Part shown: piece by piece, positions 35,193 to 43,681 of the stretch
Layout: each line of letters begins with the position of its first letter
Numbering within the stretch: position 1 is the stretch's first letter
Assembly (NCBI GenBank): GCA_964653555.1
Contig: CAZZFT010000001.1
Location: 65,061-129,060 of the forward strand
DNA: 64,000 bases
Direction: 5' to 3'
Origin: JAHEJV01 sp964653555
Lineage (GTDB): Bacteria; Myxococcota_A; UBA9160; SMWR01
The notes under the pieces: generated by a model
Seen by the model: only the letters and a program-made list of their open reading frames with translations
Databases searched by the model: none
Told to the model about the DNA's origin: nothing
Translations under genes and position numbers: made by a program

Positions 35193-35975
35193 GTGACACT
35201 CGAGCGGCGACGGTCCCCGGCCATCTGGGTCGAGGTGCGCGGCATGGGTGCTGCGACCCTGCTCCTCCTGCACGGACTCGGCGGCAACGGCCGCGTCTGG
35301 GACCGCTTTATCGAGCAGGTCGCTCCTCGCTGGCGCGGACGCATCGTGGTTCCCGATCTGCGGGGCCACGGCCGGAGCGAGCCGGGCCTGGCCTACTTCT
35401 TCGGCTTCCAGGCCGCCGATCTCGACGAGGTGCTCGAGCCGACGCGGCCTCTCGTCGTCGTCGGCCAATCGCTCGGAGGGCTAGTGGCGCTGACGCTGGC
35501 GAGCGGCGCCTATCGCCTGCAGCCCGATCGGGTGATCGCGATCGGCGTGATGCCCCTGTGGGACGAGTCGCACGTCGCCCAGGCGCGCGAGCTGGCTTCG
35601 CGGCCGACGGCCTGGTTTGACGACGAGGGCGAGGCCGTGCGTCGCTTTCTGTGGCTCTCGGGGCTCGCCGGTCACGTCGATCCCGCCAGCGCGGCCGCGC
35701 GCAGCGGCATCGTCGCCGAGAACGGACGCTATCGCCTCCGGCAGGATCCCCGAAGCTATTTCACGGGTGCGCCGCACCTGCCGAGCCTGCTCGCGGCGGC
35801 GCGTTGCCCGGTGGACCTGGTCTACGGCCGACGGCACGAGGTCGTCAACCTGCGGCTGGTCGCGCGTGTCGTCGCCGACCCGCGGATGTGGGACGGCGGG
35901 CACAACCTGCACCTCGACCAGCCGTCGCAGCTCGCTGCGCTGGTGCTCGAGAGGGCAGCGGAGATCCCCTGCTGA
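35193..35975 (+). CDS. Alpha/beta hydrolase
   Basis: A 260-residue alpha/beta-hydrolase-fold protein. It has the oxyanion HG motif in LLLLHGLGGNGRVWDRF, the strand-4 segment IVVPDLRGHGRSEPG, the nucleophile elbow GQSLGG with Ser93, and the late catalytic His in MWDGGHNLHLDQP. The acid is likely the Asp in PVDLVYGRRHE. A lactonase, esterase or C-C hydrolase cannot be told apart from motifs. GTG start at 35193, close behind the D-aminoacylase-like gene, so probably one transcript. The gene ends 3 bases from the convergent crotonase stop. Confidence 0.87.
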   Translation: MTLERRRSPAIWVEVRGMGAATLLLLHGLGGNGRVWDRFIEQVAPRWRGRIVVPDLRGHGRSEPGLAYFFGFQAADLDEVLEPTRPLVVVGQSLGGLVALTLASGAYRLQPDRVIAIGVMPLWDESHVAQARELASRPTAWFDDEGEAVRRFLWLSGLAGHVDPASAAARSGIVAENGRYRLRQDPRSYFTGAPHLPSLLAAARCPVDLVYGRRHEVVNLRLVARVVADPRMWDGGHNLHLDQPSQLAALVLERAAEIPC

Positions 35976-35978
35976 GTC

Positions 35979-36794
35979 CTACTTCCGCGAGCCTCCGCTC
36001 GCGGCGCCTTGCGGTGTCCACGGCGGCGGCTTCTTCTCGGAGAAGGCGTGGAGCCCCGCAAAGAAGTCCGAACCGATCGCGCTGCGAAAGTGCTCCTCGA
36101 CGCTGTACGGCGGCAGGCTGCGCTGCATCACGCTCTTCGTGTACTCGCGCGCGAGCGGGGACACGACTCGGACCTCGTCGACGTACTGACGCACCTGCGC
36201 ATCGAGCTCCTCGGGCTTGCACACCCGGTTGACGACGCCCATCGCCAGCAGCTCCTCGGTCGGAACGCTTCGCGCCGTGAAGATCAGATCCTTGGCGCGG
36301 GCGAGCCCGATGCGCGGCACCAGGCGCACGGCACTGACCGTGTCGGCGATGCCCCATTTGCCCGGCGCGATCGAGAGCTTCGCCCCCTCGGCCGCGATCA
36401 CCATGTCACAGAGGAGGACGAGCACCGCCCCGGCCCCGTAGGCGCTGCCGTTCATCGCACAGATCACGGTCTTCGGGCAGGACTCGATCGCGTGGAAGGC
36501 GGGGTAGTCGCCGTAGACGTGGTCGTACATCACCGTCGCCAACCGCTCGGAGAAGCCCTTCATCGCCAGGTCGATCAGCTCCTGGCCCTGCTGGAGATTG
36601 CCGCCCGCGCTGAACATGCGTCCCGTGCCGCGGAAGACGACCACGCTGCGCTCCTCGTCGAAGCGGGCACGGATGAAGCATTCCGTGAGCTGCTCGAAGA
36701 CCTCGGAATCGATCAGGTTCATCGTGTCCGGGCGGTTCAACGTGATCCAGATCGCCTCGGGGGTCGTCTCGTAGAGAACGGCTCGGTCGGTCAT
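35979..36794 (-). CDS. Enoyl-CoA hydratase/isomerase family protein with altered active site
   Basis: A 271-residue crotonase. The oxyanion-hole elements are recognisable (MFSAGGNLQQG and MNGSAYGAGAVLVLLCDM). The two catalytic Glu of standard enoyl-CoA hydratases are not in place: the segment that normally reads Pro-Glu-x-x-x-Gly is IAPGKWGIADTV, with Gly and Asp instead. The protein therefore binds a CoA ester but may be an isomerase, hydrolase, dehalogenase-type or decarboxylase crotonase. ATG at 36794 with AGGAGG 10 bases upstream. Upstream lies the motif shared with the 33405 gene. It is separated by 71 bp from the PQQ dehydrogenase gene on the same strand, and may be transcribed from its own promoter. 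Confidence 0.87.
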   Translation of the reverse strand: MTDRAVLYETTPEAIWITLNRPDTMNLIDSEVFEQLTECFIRARFDEERSVVVFRGTGRMFSAGGNLQQGQELIDLAMKGFSERLATVMYDHVYGDYPAFHAIESCPKTVICAMNGSAYGAGAVLVLLCDMVIAAEGAKLSIAPGKWGIADTVSAVRLVPRIGLARAKDLIFTARSVPTEELLAMGVVNRVCKPEELDAQVRQYVDEVRVVSPLAREYTKSVMQRSLPPYSVEEHFRSAIGSDFFAGLHAFSEKKPPPWTPQGAASGGSRK

Positions 36795-36810
36795 GGGGCC
36801 CTCCTGCCGG

Positions 36811-36828
36811 TGATCATATAGTCAAACG
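36811..36828 (-). promoter_or_regulatory. Shared upstream motif (TTTGACTATA) before the crotonase
   Basis: Read on the reverse strand this is GTTTGACTATATGATCA, with TTTGACTATA at 36826-36817, about 23-32 bases before the 36794 start. It matches the core at 33362-33371 exactly. See the entry at 33355. Confidence 0.35.
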
Positions 36829-36865
36829 AACGCACGGTAAACGAGAAAGGCGAGGACGCCGGCGC

Positions 36866-38854
36866 TCACGGCAGGGCGAAGGCGATCAGGGCGTCTCCGG
36901 GCTCGGACCAGAGATGTCCGCCAGCCGCCACCACCACATACTGCCGGCCGTTCTCGCGGAGTCGGTAGGTCGCGGGGCTCGCGTTCGCGGTGTACGGGAG
37001 GCGATGGGACCAGACCTCCTTCCCGGTCTCGGCGTCGAAGGCGCGCAGGAACTTGTCCGTCGTGGCACCGATGAAGATCAGGCCGCTCGCGGTCAGGACG
37101 CCGCCTCCCAGATTGGGCGTCCCCAGGCGGAACCAGAACGGAAACGGAGCCTGGTCGCGGGAGGTGCCGAGCGGGACCTCCCAGTCGATCCCGCCCGAGC
37201 CGAGATCGACCGCGACGAGGGCGCCCCAGGGCGGCGGCGTGCACGGCGCGCCGAAGGGAGAGAGCAGCGGTCCGCGGCGCATCCCGTAGGGCGTGCCCTT
37301 CATCGGGTTGTACTCGATCGGCGTTCCAGGCTGGCTCATCTCGAACGATGGCACGTCGAGCGCGTCGAACTCTTTTCGAGGGATCAACTGGACGACCGCG
37401 GCCCAGCGGTTGATGTTCACGAACAGCCGACCGCGCACCGGATCGATCATCACGCCGCCCCAGTTCGCGCCGCCCCCGGGTCCCGGGTACTGGACCGAGC
37501 CCTCGAGCGAGGGAGGGGTGTAGATGCCCTCGGAGCGCAGGGCGGCGATCTGGTCCCGGCACCGTCCCCGGTCCCAGAAGGTGAAGCCCCAGGCGTCCTC
37601 CGGTCCGAATTCCAGCGGGTGGAGCGGCGGTGGATGCGTCGGCACGGGCTGGCTGGGCGACAGGCTCTCTCCTGGCACGCCGTCGACGGGGACCGGCCTC
37701 TCCTCGACCGGAAAGATCGGCTCGCCGGTCTCGCGGTGCAGCAGGAAGACGTGGCCGGCCTTCGTCGCCTGCGCAACGGCCGGGATCACCTCCTGCTCGG
37801 TGCGCAGATCGAAGAGTGCCGGCTGCGAGCCGACGTCGTAGTCCCAGACGTCGTGACGAACGGTCTGGAACTGCCACACGAGCTGGCCCGTGGAGGCGCG
37901 CAGAGCGACGACAGAGCTCGAGTAGCCATCCAGTCCGTGCCGGGCCGCGGCGAAGGAGTCGGGCGACGCATTGCCCGTCGGCACGAAGATCAGGTCGCGT
38001 TCCGCGTCTGCCGACATGATCGACCAGACGTTCGCCGTCCCCGGTCGCCACCAGGCTCCGCTCTCGTCGCGACTCCAGGGTGGCAACGAGAGGCCCGGCG
38101 GCACCGGGTCCCAGGCCCAGCGAAGGGCGCCTGTGCGCACGTCGAAGGCCCGGACCACGCCGCTCGGCGCGTCCACCCGGACGTTGTCGGCGACTAGCGC
38201 GCCGACGACGACGAGATCGTGGACGACCAGCGGCGGCGACGTGACGTAGTACTCCCAGAGCGGCGCCTCGCCCAGCCCTTCGCGCAGCGCGACCGTTCCA
38301 CCTTCGCCGAAGTCGGCGCACGGCGCGCCGGTCTCGGCATCGAGGGCGATCAGCCGCGAATCGGTCGTCCCGGTGAAGATCCGGCGTCGGCAGGCCTCTC
38401 CCGACGGGCGCGTGGGATCCTCCCAGTGGGAGACCCCCCGGCAGGTCAGCGGGTAGTGGGTACCGCGCTTCGAGAGATCGACGTGGGGGTCGAAGCTCCA
38501 GCGCACCGCGCCGCTCTCCGGATCCAGGGCGAACACGCGGTTGAAGGGCGTGCACACGTAGAGCGTGCCGTGGGTGACGATCGGCGTGGCGGTGAAGGCG
38601 CTCGGGTGCCTCCCGTCGCTCCCGTCCGACCGATCGCCGTGCCGGAAGGTCCAGGCCACTTCGAGCGCGTCGACGTTGTCCGGCGTGATCTGGGTCAGCG
38701 GGGAGTACTTGCGCCCGCCCGGGTCACCCCCGTATTTGGGCCACCCGGCCGTCGGGCCGGAGAGGTCGACGGACGCCGGCCCGTCGGCGCCACAGCCCGA
38801 CAGGAGCACGAGGAGCAGCCCGAGTCTGCACCAGCGCAGGGCGGTCAGGCTCAG
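36866..38854 (-). CDS. PQQ-dependent dehydrogenase, lipoprotein
   Basis: About 662 residues. A lipoprotein signal is visible: Arg-containing n-region, hydrophobic LGLLLVLLSG, then Cys-Gly. The mature part is a quinoprotein beta-propeller: WPKYGGDPGGRKYSPLTQI, VDALEVAWTFRHGD, HGTLYVCTPFNRVFALDPES and further blades to GRQYVVVAAGGHLW. It is closest in style to soluble PQQ glucose/alcohol dehydrogenases of the quinoprotein family. It would oxidise an alcohol or sugar in the periplasm or at the membrane. The start is unusual. No ATG or TTG fits; the best candidates are a CTG at 38854 that overlaps the cyclase stop as CTGA, or a GTG at 38902. The frame stays open far upstream, which is only a GC effect. 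PQQ synthesis genes are not in the window. Confidence 0.88.
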   Translation of the reverse strand: MSLTALRWCRLGLLLVLLSGCGADGPASVDLSGPTAGWPKYGGDPGGRKYSPLTQITPDNVDALEVAWTFRHGDRSDGSDGRHPSAFTATPIVTHGTLYVCTPFNRVFALDPESGAVRWSFDPHVDLSKRGTHYPLTCRGVSHWEDPTRPSGEACRRRIFTGTTDSRLIALDAETGAPCADFGEGGTVALREGLGEAPLWEYYVTSPPLVVHDLVVVGALVADNVRVDAPSGVVRAFDVRTGALRWAWDPVPPGLSLPPWSRDESGAWWRPGTANVWSIMSADAERDLIFVPTGNASPDSFAAARHGLDGYSSSVVALRASTGQLVWQFQTVRHDVWDYDVGSQPALFDLRTEQEVIPAVAQATKAGHVFLLHRETGEPIFPVEERPVPVDGVPGESLSPSQPVPTHPPPLHPLEFGPEDAWGFTFWDRGRCRDQIAALRSEGIYTPPSLEGSVQYPGPGGGANWGGVMIDPVRGRLFVNINRWAAVVQLIPRKEFDALDVPSFEMSQPGTPIEYNPMKGTPYGMRRGPLLSPFGAPCTPPPWGALVAVDLGSGGIDWEVPLGTSRDQAPFPFWFRLGTPNLGGGVLTASGLIFIGATTDKFLRAFDAETGKEVWSHRLPYTANASPATYRLRENGRQYVVVAAGGHLWSEPGDALIAFALP

Positions 38855-39825
38855 CGGATCGCCATCGCGTTGGCCGGGGATCCCATGCCGCCCGGAATCC
38901 ACAGCGGCATCGCGACGAAGAAGAACGTCCACCTCCGGTCCCCGGCGCAGGCGGTGGCCAGGTCGCGGAAGCACAGGATCTCTCCGAAGGGAAGTCCCAG
39001 GTTGCGCTGCATCGTCACGTGCGCGCTGCCCACGTTGTTCGGGCGGAAGGGCGCCACCTCGATGGCCAGGTTGTCGGCCGTCACGGCCGACCAGCGCTGC
39101 TCGTGCGCGATGGGGGCCAGCTCGGTGGTGATCCCCGGGTTCACCGGTGCGGCCTCGCCCGGCGCGGGCTGCATCAGCTCGCGCCGCCGCTCCCGGTCCG
39201 CGTCGAGATACATCTCGGTCCAGCCGGTCCGGAAGCACACGACGTCGCCGGGCAGGATCTCGACGCCCTGGTGGCGCACGCAGGCATGGAACTGCTCCAC
39301 GTCGATCACATGGTCGACGGGCAGGGGATCGCGAGCCCCGCCCGCGAGCATGCGCGCCACGTCCAGCAGGACCCCGCGCCCCGCGATGCCGCGCTGCGCG
39401 ACCTTGTCGATCCCACCGCGTCTCACGTAGCCGTTCGCGTCGATGTCCTCGGGGCCGAAGCCGTTGTAGAAGACGCCGTCCACACCCTCCTCGCGACAGC
39501 CGGCGTGGACGAACGAATCCCACTGGGAGGATCCCTGGGTCGCGAGCAGGATGTGGTCGTCGTTGCACACCATCCCGTCGAACTCGGCGTTGTGGAGATG
39601 CGCCGTCTTCTCGAGCTCGGGACGCAGGATGGCGCGGTCCGTGGGGAGGTCCACCGGAAGATTGAGCGGGTAGTGTCGTCCGAGGACCACCTCCGTCGCG
39701 CCGCTCCGGACCACGTCGGGCGTCTGGAAGTTCAGCGTGCCGAGCTCGTCGTCGTCGCCGAAGACGCCCCAGTTCGAGAGCTTCGGCGCGCCCGGGCGCG
39801 GGGGCTTGAGCGAGAGGCTCTTCAT
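38851..39825 (-). CDS. Cyclase family protein (kynurenine formamidase-like hydrolase)
   Basis: A 324-residue member of the cyclase superfamily (Pfam Cyclase). It has the N-terminal NWGVFGDDDELGTLNFQTPD, typical of the long bacterial subfamily that stands in xenobiotic clusters. The metal motif usually written His-x-Gly-Thr-His-x-Asp-x-x-x-His appears as GSSQWDSFVHAG, with Gln in place of the first His of the core, as in many relatives. Other marks are GVLLDVARM, LPGDVVCFRTGWTEMY and the closing SPANAMAIR. Such enzymes hydrolyse lactones or amides. ATG at 39825 with GGAGG upstream. Eighteen bases behind the acyl-CoA dehydrogenase gene, so part of the reverse operon from 42146. Confidence 0.87.
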   Translation of the reverse strand: MKSLSLKPPRPGAPKLSNWGVFGDDDELGTLNFQTPDVVRSGATEVVLGRHYPLNLPVDLPTDRAILRPELEKTAHLHNAEFDGMVCNDDHILLATQGSSQWDSFVHAGCREEGVDGVFYNGFGPEDIDANGYVRRGGIDKVAQRGIAGRGVLLDVARMLAGGARDPLPVDHVIDVEQFHACVRHQGVEILPGDVVCFRTGWTEMYLDADRERRRELMQPAPGEAAPVNPGITTELAPIAHEQRWSAVTADNLAIEVAPFRPNNVGSAHVTMQRNLGLPFGEILCFRDLATACAGDRRWTFFFVAMPLWIPGGMGSPANAMAIR

Positions 39826-39843
39826 CGCGAGAGCTTCCTCCTT

Positions 39844-41007
39844 CTACCGGGGCCGGCTGGAGGGCAGGCGCAGTCCACGGCTGGCGAGGATGTTGCGCTG
39901 GATCTCGTTGGCGCCACCGGCGATCGGACAGATGATCTCGGCGCGCCAGTTGAGCTCGAAGCGCCCTTGCATCAGCGCGGCGGGCTCGTCCCGCTTGAGC
40001 AGGCCGACCGGACCCAGGACGTCGATCACCTGGTCTGCAAGCCGCAGCCTCGTCTCGGTGGCGGCGACCTTCAGCATCGTCGCCTCGATCGTCGGCACTT
40101 CGCCCCGGTCCAGGATCTCCAGCGCGTTGAGCAGGTGGCAGCGCACCCCCTCGGCGCGGACCGCGGTGCGCGCGATCAACCTGCGGATGTCCTTGTCGTT
40201 CCAGCGCGTCTCGTCCGCGCGCGCCCAGGCCACCAGCTCGTCGGTGTCGCGCAGGAGTCCGGAATACCCCAGGCCCTGGAGCCGCTCGTAGTCCAGGGCT
40301 TCCACGATGTAGGTCCAGCCCCGGTCGATCTCGCCCACGACGCGGGACACGGGTACGCGCACGTCGTTGAAATACACCATGTTCGTCTGGTGGTCGCCCA
40401 TCGTGTCGATGCGCTGCACCTCCATCCCCGGCGCACGGTTGTCCACGAGCATCAGCGTGATCCCCTGATGGCGCTTCGACCCGGGCTGGGTGCGGCAGGC
40501 GAGCCAGATGTAGTCGCTGAAATGTGCGCCGCTGGTCCACATCTTCTGGCCGTTGAGCACGAACTCGTCCCCGTCGCGCTCGGCGCGCAGCTCGAGGGCG
40601 GCGAGGTCGGAGCCGGCCTGAGGCTCGCTGTAGCCGAGGGCGATGCTGATCTCGGCGCGGATGATCCGCGGCAGGAACTCCCGCTTCAACCTCTCCGAGC
40701 CGTGGCGGATCAGCGTCCGACCGATCATGCCGATCTCGATGCACAGCGACGGCATCTGCGCGTATTCGAGCTCCTCCTGGAGCACGACGCTGTAGAGCTC
40801 GGGAAGGCCCTTTCCTCCGAAGTCCTCCGGCCAGCTCAGGCCGAGCCAGCCCCGGTTGGCGAGCTTCTTGAGGAAGACCGCCTTCTCGGGCGTGTCGGGC
40901 TGGGGGAATGGCCCTTGTTCGGGAATGACGGGATCCAGCTCCGCGGTCAGGAAGCTGCGCACCTGTTCGCGAAAGGTCTCGACGTCGGGTGAGAGCGTAT
41001 AGGTCAC
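39844..41007 (-). CDS. Acyl-CoA dehydrogenase, large-type subunit (reverse pair)
   Basis: A 387-residue FAD flavoenzyme. Marks are WLGLSWPEDFGGKGLPELYS, the ALGYSEPQAGSDLAAL flavin-binding segment, NGQKMWTSGAHFSDYIWLAC and IAGGANEIQRNILASRGLRLP at the C-terminus. The C-terminal site that carries the catalytic Glu in MCAD-like enzymes reads GGAN, which is typical of subunits of heteromeric acyl-CoA dehydrogenases where one site per dimer is lost. GTG at 41007 overlaps the stop of the partner dehydrogenase (GTGA). Mycobacterial steroid side-chain enzymes (FadE26/27, FadE28/29) have the same two-gene layout. It introduces a 2,3 double bond into an unusual acyl-CoA; substrate unknown. Confidence 0.9.
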   Translation of the reverse strand: MTYTLSPDVETFREQVRSFLTAELDPVIPEQGPFPQPDTPEKAVFLKKLANRGWLGLSWPEDFGGKGLPELYSVVLQEELEYAQMPSLCIEIGMIGRTLIRHGSERLKREFLPRIIRAEISIALGYSEPQAGSDLAALELRAERDGDEFVLNGQKMWTSGAHFSDYIWLACRTQPGSKRHQGITLMLVDNRAPGMEVQRIDTMGDHQTNMVYFNDVRVPVSRVVGEIDRGWTYIVEALDYERLQGLGYSGLLRDTDELVAWARADETRWNDKDIRRLIARTAVRAEGVRCHLLNALEILDRGEVPTIEATMLKVAATETRLRLADQVIDVLGPVGLLKRDEPAALMQGRFELNWRAEIICPIAGGANEIQRNILASRGLRLPSSRPR

Positions 41008-42146
41008 CGATGGTCGACCCCTCGCGCCGCGAGAGCGGCTGCATAACGGTCTCGCAGCACGGGCAGGGTCCGCAGCTCCTCGGCCACGACCTCGAGATGG
41101 TACTCGATCCCTCCCCAGGACAGCTGTGCGGCCTTGGCGCGGCGACTGAAGTGGTGGACGTGCATCTCGGTCGAGAAGCCGAGTCCTCCCCAGGCCTGGT
41201 GACAGCGCCGCGCGACCTCGACGAAGCCGTCGGTCGACCGCACGAAGGACATGGCGGAGAGCAGCCGGCCGTAGTCGGCTCCGGCGTCGAGGGCGGCCGC
41301 GGCGCGCCGTGCCATCGACTCGCTCTCGGTCGCCGCGATCGAGCAGTCCGCGAGGCTGTGCTGCACGGCCTGGAAGCTGCCGATCGGTACGCCGAATTGA
41401 TGGCGCTCGGTGACGTAGGCGACCGTGTCCTCGAGCAGGCGCCGCGCGGCACCCGCGCACCAGGCTGCCTGCATGGCCGCGGTGCGAGTGAGCGCGAAGT
41501 CCACCACTTCGAAGCCCCCGGAGAGAACCTGCCCCGGCGCGCCCTCGAACACGACCTCGCCCCAGTGGCCGCCGGCGATCGAGGCCTGCGGCCGCACCCG
41601 CACTCCGCTCTCGCGCGCATCGACCAGCACGATCCGCGCGCGGTGATCCGCGTCGAGCGCGGTCACGAGGAAGCGGTCGGCGACCGGCGCCCCTTCGACG
41701 AAGGCCTTGGCGCCGCGCAACCGGGAGCCGTCCCAGCGCGTCGCCTCCGAGCCGGCCTCCCAGCGCCCGCGATCGTCCGAGACGGCGAGCACCGGGCGGG
41801 CCTCTCCCGCGACGAGCTGCGACAGGAGCTCCCCGCTGGTGGAAGAGGCTTCCCGTTCGAGCAGGGCAGCGGCGGCGACCGCGACGGCGAGCAGGGGAGC
41901 GGGACAGAGTGCGCGGCCCAGCTCCTCGCACAGCAGCTCGAGATCGGCCAGGGTTGCGCCGCTGCCGCCGGCCGTCTCCGGCGCGGCGACGCCCAGCCAG
42001 CCCAGGTCCGCGATCTCCCCCCACAGAGCCGCGTCGTGTCGGCCTGGATGCGCCTCGGCATCGGCCAGCGTGTCGAGCGGGACCCGCTGCTGCAGGAAGT
42101 CGCGCGCCGTCTTCGTCAGGATCTGCTGGAACTCGCTGAACGCCAC
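41004..42146 (-). CDS. Acyl-CoA dehydrogenase, small-type subunit (reverse pair)
   Basis: A 380-residue divergent acyl-CoA dehydrogenase. It begins AFSEFQQILTKTARDFL, has WLGVAAPETAGGSGATLADL, RHQFGVPIGSFQAVQHSLAD and the late QAWGGLGFSTEMHVHHF segment. The middle beta-domain is less conserved than in the partner and the S-E-P-x-A-G-S-D flavin segment is missing, as in the beta subunits of alpha2-beta2 enzymes. GTG at 42146 has GGGAGG upstream; the frame continues to 42272 without similarity. It is the first gene of the reverse operon that runs through the large subunit, cyclase, PQQ dehydrogenase and possibly the crotonase. Confidence 0.88.
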   Translation of the reverse strand: MAFSEFQQILTKTARDFLQQRVPLDTLADAEAHPGRHDAALWGEIADLGWLGVAAPETAGGSGATLADLELLCEELGRALCPAPLLAVAVAAAALLEREASSTSGELLSQLVAGEARPVLAVSDDRGRWEAGSEATRWDGSRLRGAKAFVEGAPVADRFLVTALDADHRARIVLVDARESGVRVRPQASIAGGHWGEVVFEGAPGQVLSGGFEVVDFALTRTAAMQAAWCAGAARRLLEDTVAYVTERHQFGVPIGSFQAVQHSLADCSIAATESESMARRAAAALDAGADYGRLLSAMSFVRSTDGFVEVARRCHQAWGGLGFSTEMHVHHFSRRAKAAQLSWGGIEYHLEVVAEELRTLPVLRDRYAAALAARGVDHR

Positions 42147-42407
42147 GCTGGCCTCCCGCCGATGGGAATATCGTAATCGCGGGGCTCGAAATTGTCGATC
42201 GCCGCCGCGATCGCGGGCCGCCCGGGCCGCTCTCGCGGCGAGATCGCCCGCCGCATCCCCCCCTTGGGGCACTTGTTCCGGTCCTGCCTTCCGGAGCGCT
42301 GCCGTCTCCCAATGTCAGCTTTCGGTCGGATGGCGGCGTCCGGGCTCTACACACGGGAGCACCTGATTTCACACGCGAAAAGCGTCCGTCGCGAGATCAG
42401 AGACTTG

Positions 42408-42437
42408 TTGATGTGATGTCTTTAGTGGTGATAGATT
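42408..42437 (+). promoter_or_regulatory. Candidate sigma-70 promoter for the forward acyl-CoA dehydrogenase pair
   Basis: TTGATG (42408-42413) and TAGATT (42432-42437) are 18 bases apart in an AT-rich island. Transcription would start near 42445, which supports the TTG start at 42488 and excludes the GTG at 42413. The rest of the 341-bp divergent gap from 42147 holds no gene I can support. Confidence 0.45.
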
Positions 42438-42487
42438 ACGAAATTGTTGGGGGGTCGGATTCGCCTCAAGGGAGAACGCGGGCAGCC

Positions 42488-43663
42488 TTGGATCTTCGAT
42501 TCAGCGATGCCGAACGGGCCTTTCGGGACGAGGTCCGCCTCTGGTTCGAGACCCATCTCGCGCGCCCCTGGAGCGCGGAGCTCGGCGATCCGTCCAACAC
42601 CGAGGACCAGCTGGTCGCAATCCGGCGGTCGTTCCAGCGCAGTCTCTGCGACGCCGGGTACCTCGGGCTCGACTGGCCCCGACAGTTCGGAGGACAGGAT
42701 CGTTCGATCGTCGATCGCGTGATCTTCCAAGAGGAGTTCGTGCGGGCCGACGCCCCGCCGCTGCCGAACTTCATCGGGATCCAGATCTTCGGGCCGGCGC
42801 TGATCCACCACGGGAGCGACGCACAGCGCGAGCGATTCATCCCGCCGATGCTCCGGGCCGACGAGATCTGGTGCCAGGGCTTCAGCGAGCCGAGTGCGGG
42901 CAGTGATCTGGCGGCCCTGCGCTGCGCCGCCGTGCCCGATGGCGACGACTACCGGATCACGGGCCAGAAGGTGTGGACCACGATGGGTCCCTGGGCCGAC
43001 TGGACGTTCCTGCTGGCGCGCACCGACCCGGAGGACCGCTACGGGGGCATCACCTTCTTCCTGTTGCCCTTGGATCAGCCCGGCATCGAGGTGCGTCCCC
43101 TGCGCCAGCTCACCGGCGACGCCGAGTTCGGCGAGATGTTCCTCGACGGCGCGCTCGCCCGCCGCGAGCACATCGTCGGCCGCATCGGGGAGGGCTGGAA
43201 GATCGCGAACACGGTGCTCGCCTATGAGCGGGGTGTGTACGAGATCGAGGGGCCGGCGCGCAACGATCGATTCCTCGCCGACCTCGTCCGGGGATTGCGC
43301 GAGAGCGGTGCTCTGGCGTACGACGACGTGCGCCAGCGGCTCGCCCGTCTCTTCGCCGAGAACGAGGCGATCCGCGCGGCCGGGCTTCGCATGCTGGCCG
43401 CCCTCTCCAACGGCGAGACGCCGGGCGAGGAGGCGTCGATCCAGAAGCTCAACTGGTCGGAGTACGCGCGGCGCCAGGCCGAGGTGGCCTTCGATCTCCT
43501 CGGCGACCAGGCTCATCTTCGACGGCGGGGATCGGGAGCCTCGGTCGGCGTGGACTGGGTCTACGAGCATCTCTTCTCGCTCTCGGGTCCGATCGCCGGA
43601 GGCTCCTCGGAGATCCAGCGCAACATCATCGCCAAGCGCGCGCTCGGGCTTCCCACGCGCTAG
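42488..43663 (+). CDS. Acyl-CoA dehydrogenase, large-type subunit (forward pair)
   Basis: A 391-residue large-type subunit starting LDLRFSDAERAFRDEVRLWF. It has YLGLDWPRQFGGQDRSIVDR, the QGFSEPSAGSDLAALRC flavin segment, ITGQKVWTTMGPWADWTFLL and the C-terminal SGPIAGGSSEIQRNIIAKRAL. The GGSS in place of a Glu at the C-terminal catalytic position is that of heteromeric family members. The frame extends to a GTG at 42413, but TTG at 42488 gives the normal N-terminus and suits the promoter. It is 18 bp from the partner gene at 43682. The pair is divergent from the reverse pair at 39844-42146, so two complete heteromeric dehydrogenases are controlled from one 341-bp region. Confidence 0.9.
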   Translation: MDLRFSDAERAFRDEVRLWFETHLARPWSAELGDPSNTEDQLVAIRRSFQRSLCDAGYLGLDWPRQFGGQDRSIVDRVIFQEEFVRADAPPLPNFIGIQIFGPALIHHGSDAQRERFIPPMLRADEIWCQGFSEPSAGSDLAALRCAAVPDGDDYRITGQKVWTTMGPWADWTFLLARTDPEDRYGGITFFLLPLDQPGIEVRPLRQLTGDAEFGEMFLDGALARREHIVGRIGEGWKIANTVLAYERGVYEIEGPARNDRFLADLVRGLRESGALAYDDVRQRLARLFAENEAIRAAGLRMLAALSNGETPGEEASIQKLNWSEYARRQAEVAFDLLGDQAHLRRRGSGASVGVDWVYEHLFSLSGPIAGGSSEIQRNIIAKRALGLPTR

Positions 43664-43681
43664 ACGAGAGGGAGGGTCGCC

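Noticed and set aside
36866..41620. A reverse open frame of 1584 codons
   Set aside because: Only the last 660 codons (PQQ dehydrogenase) show protein motifs; the rest is out of frame with the cyclase and acyl-CoA dehydrogenase genes and reads as Arg/Pro/Ala-rich translation of high-GC DNA.
42413..42487. Upstream GTG start for the forward acyl-CoA dehydrogenase
   Set aside because: The extra 25 residues have no similarity to the family, and the candidate promoter would overlap the codons.
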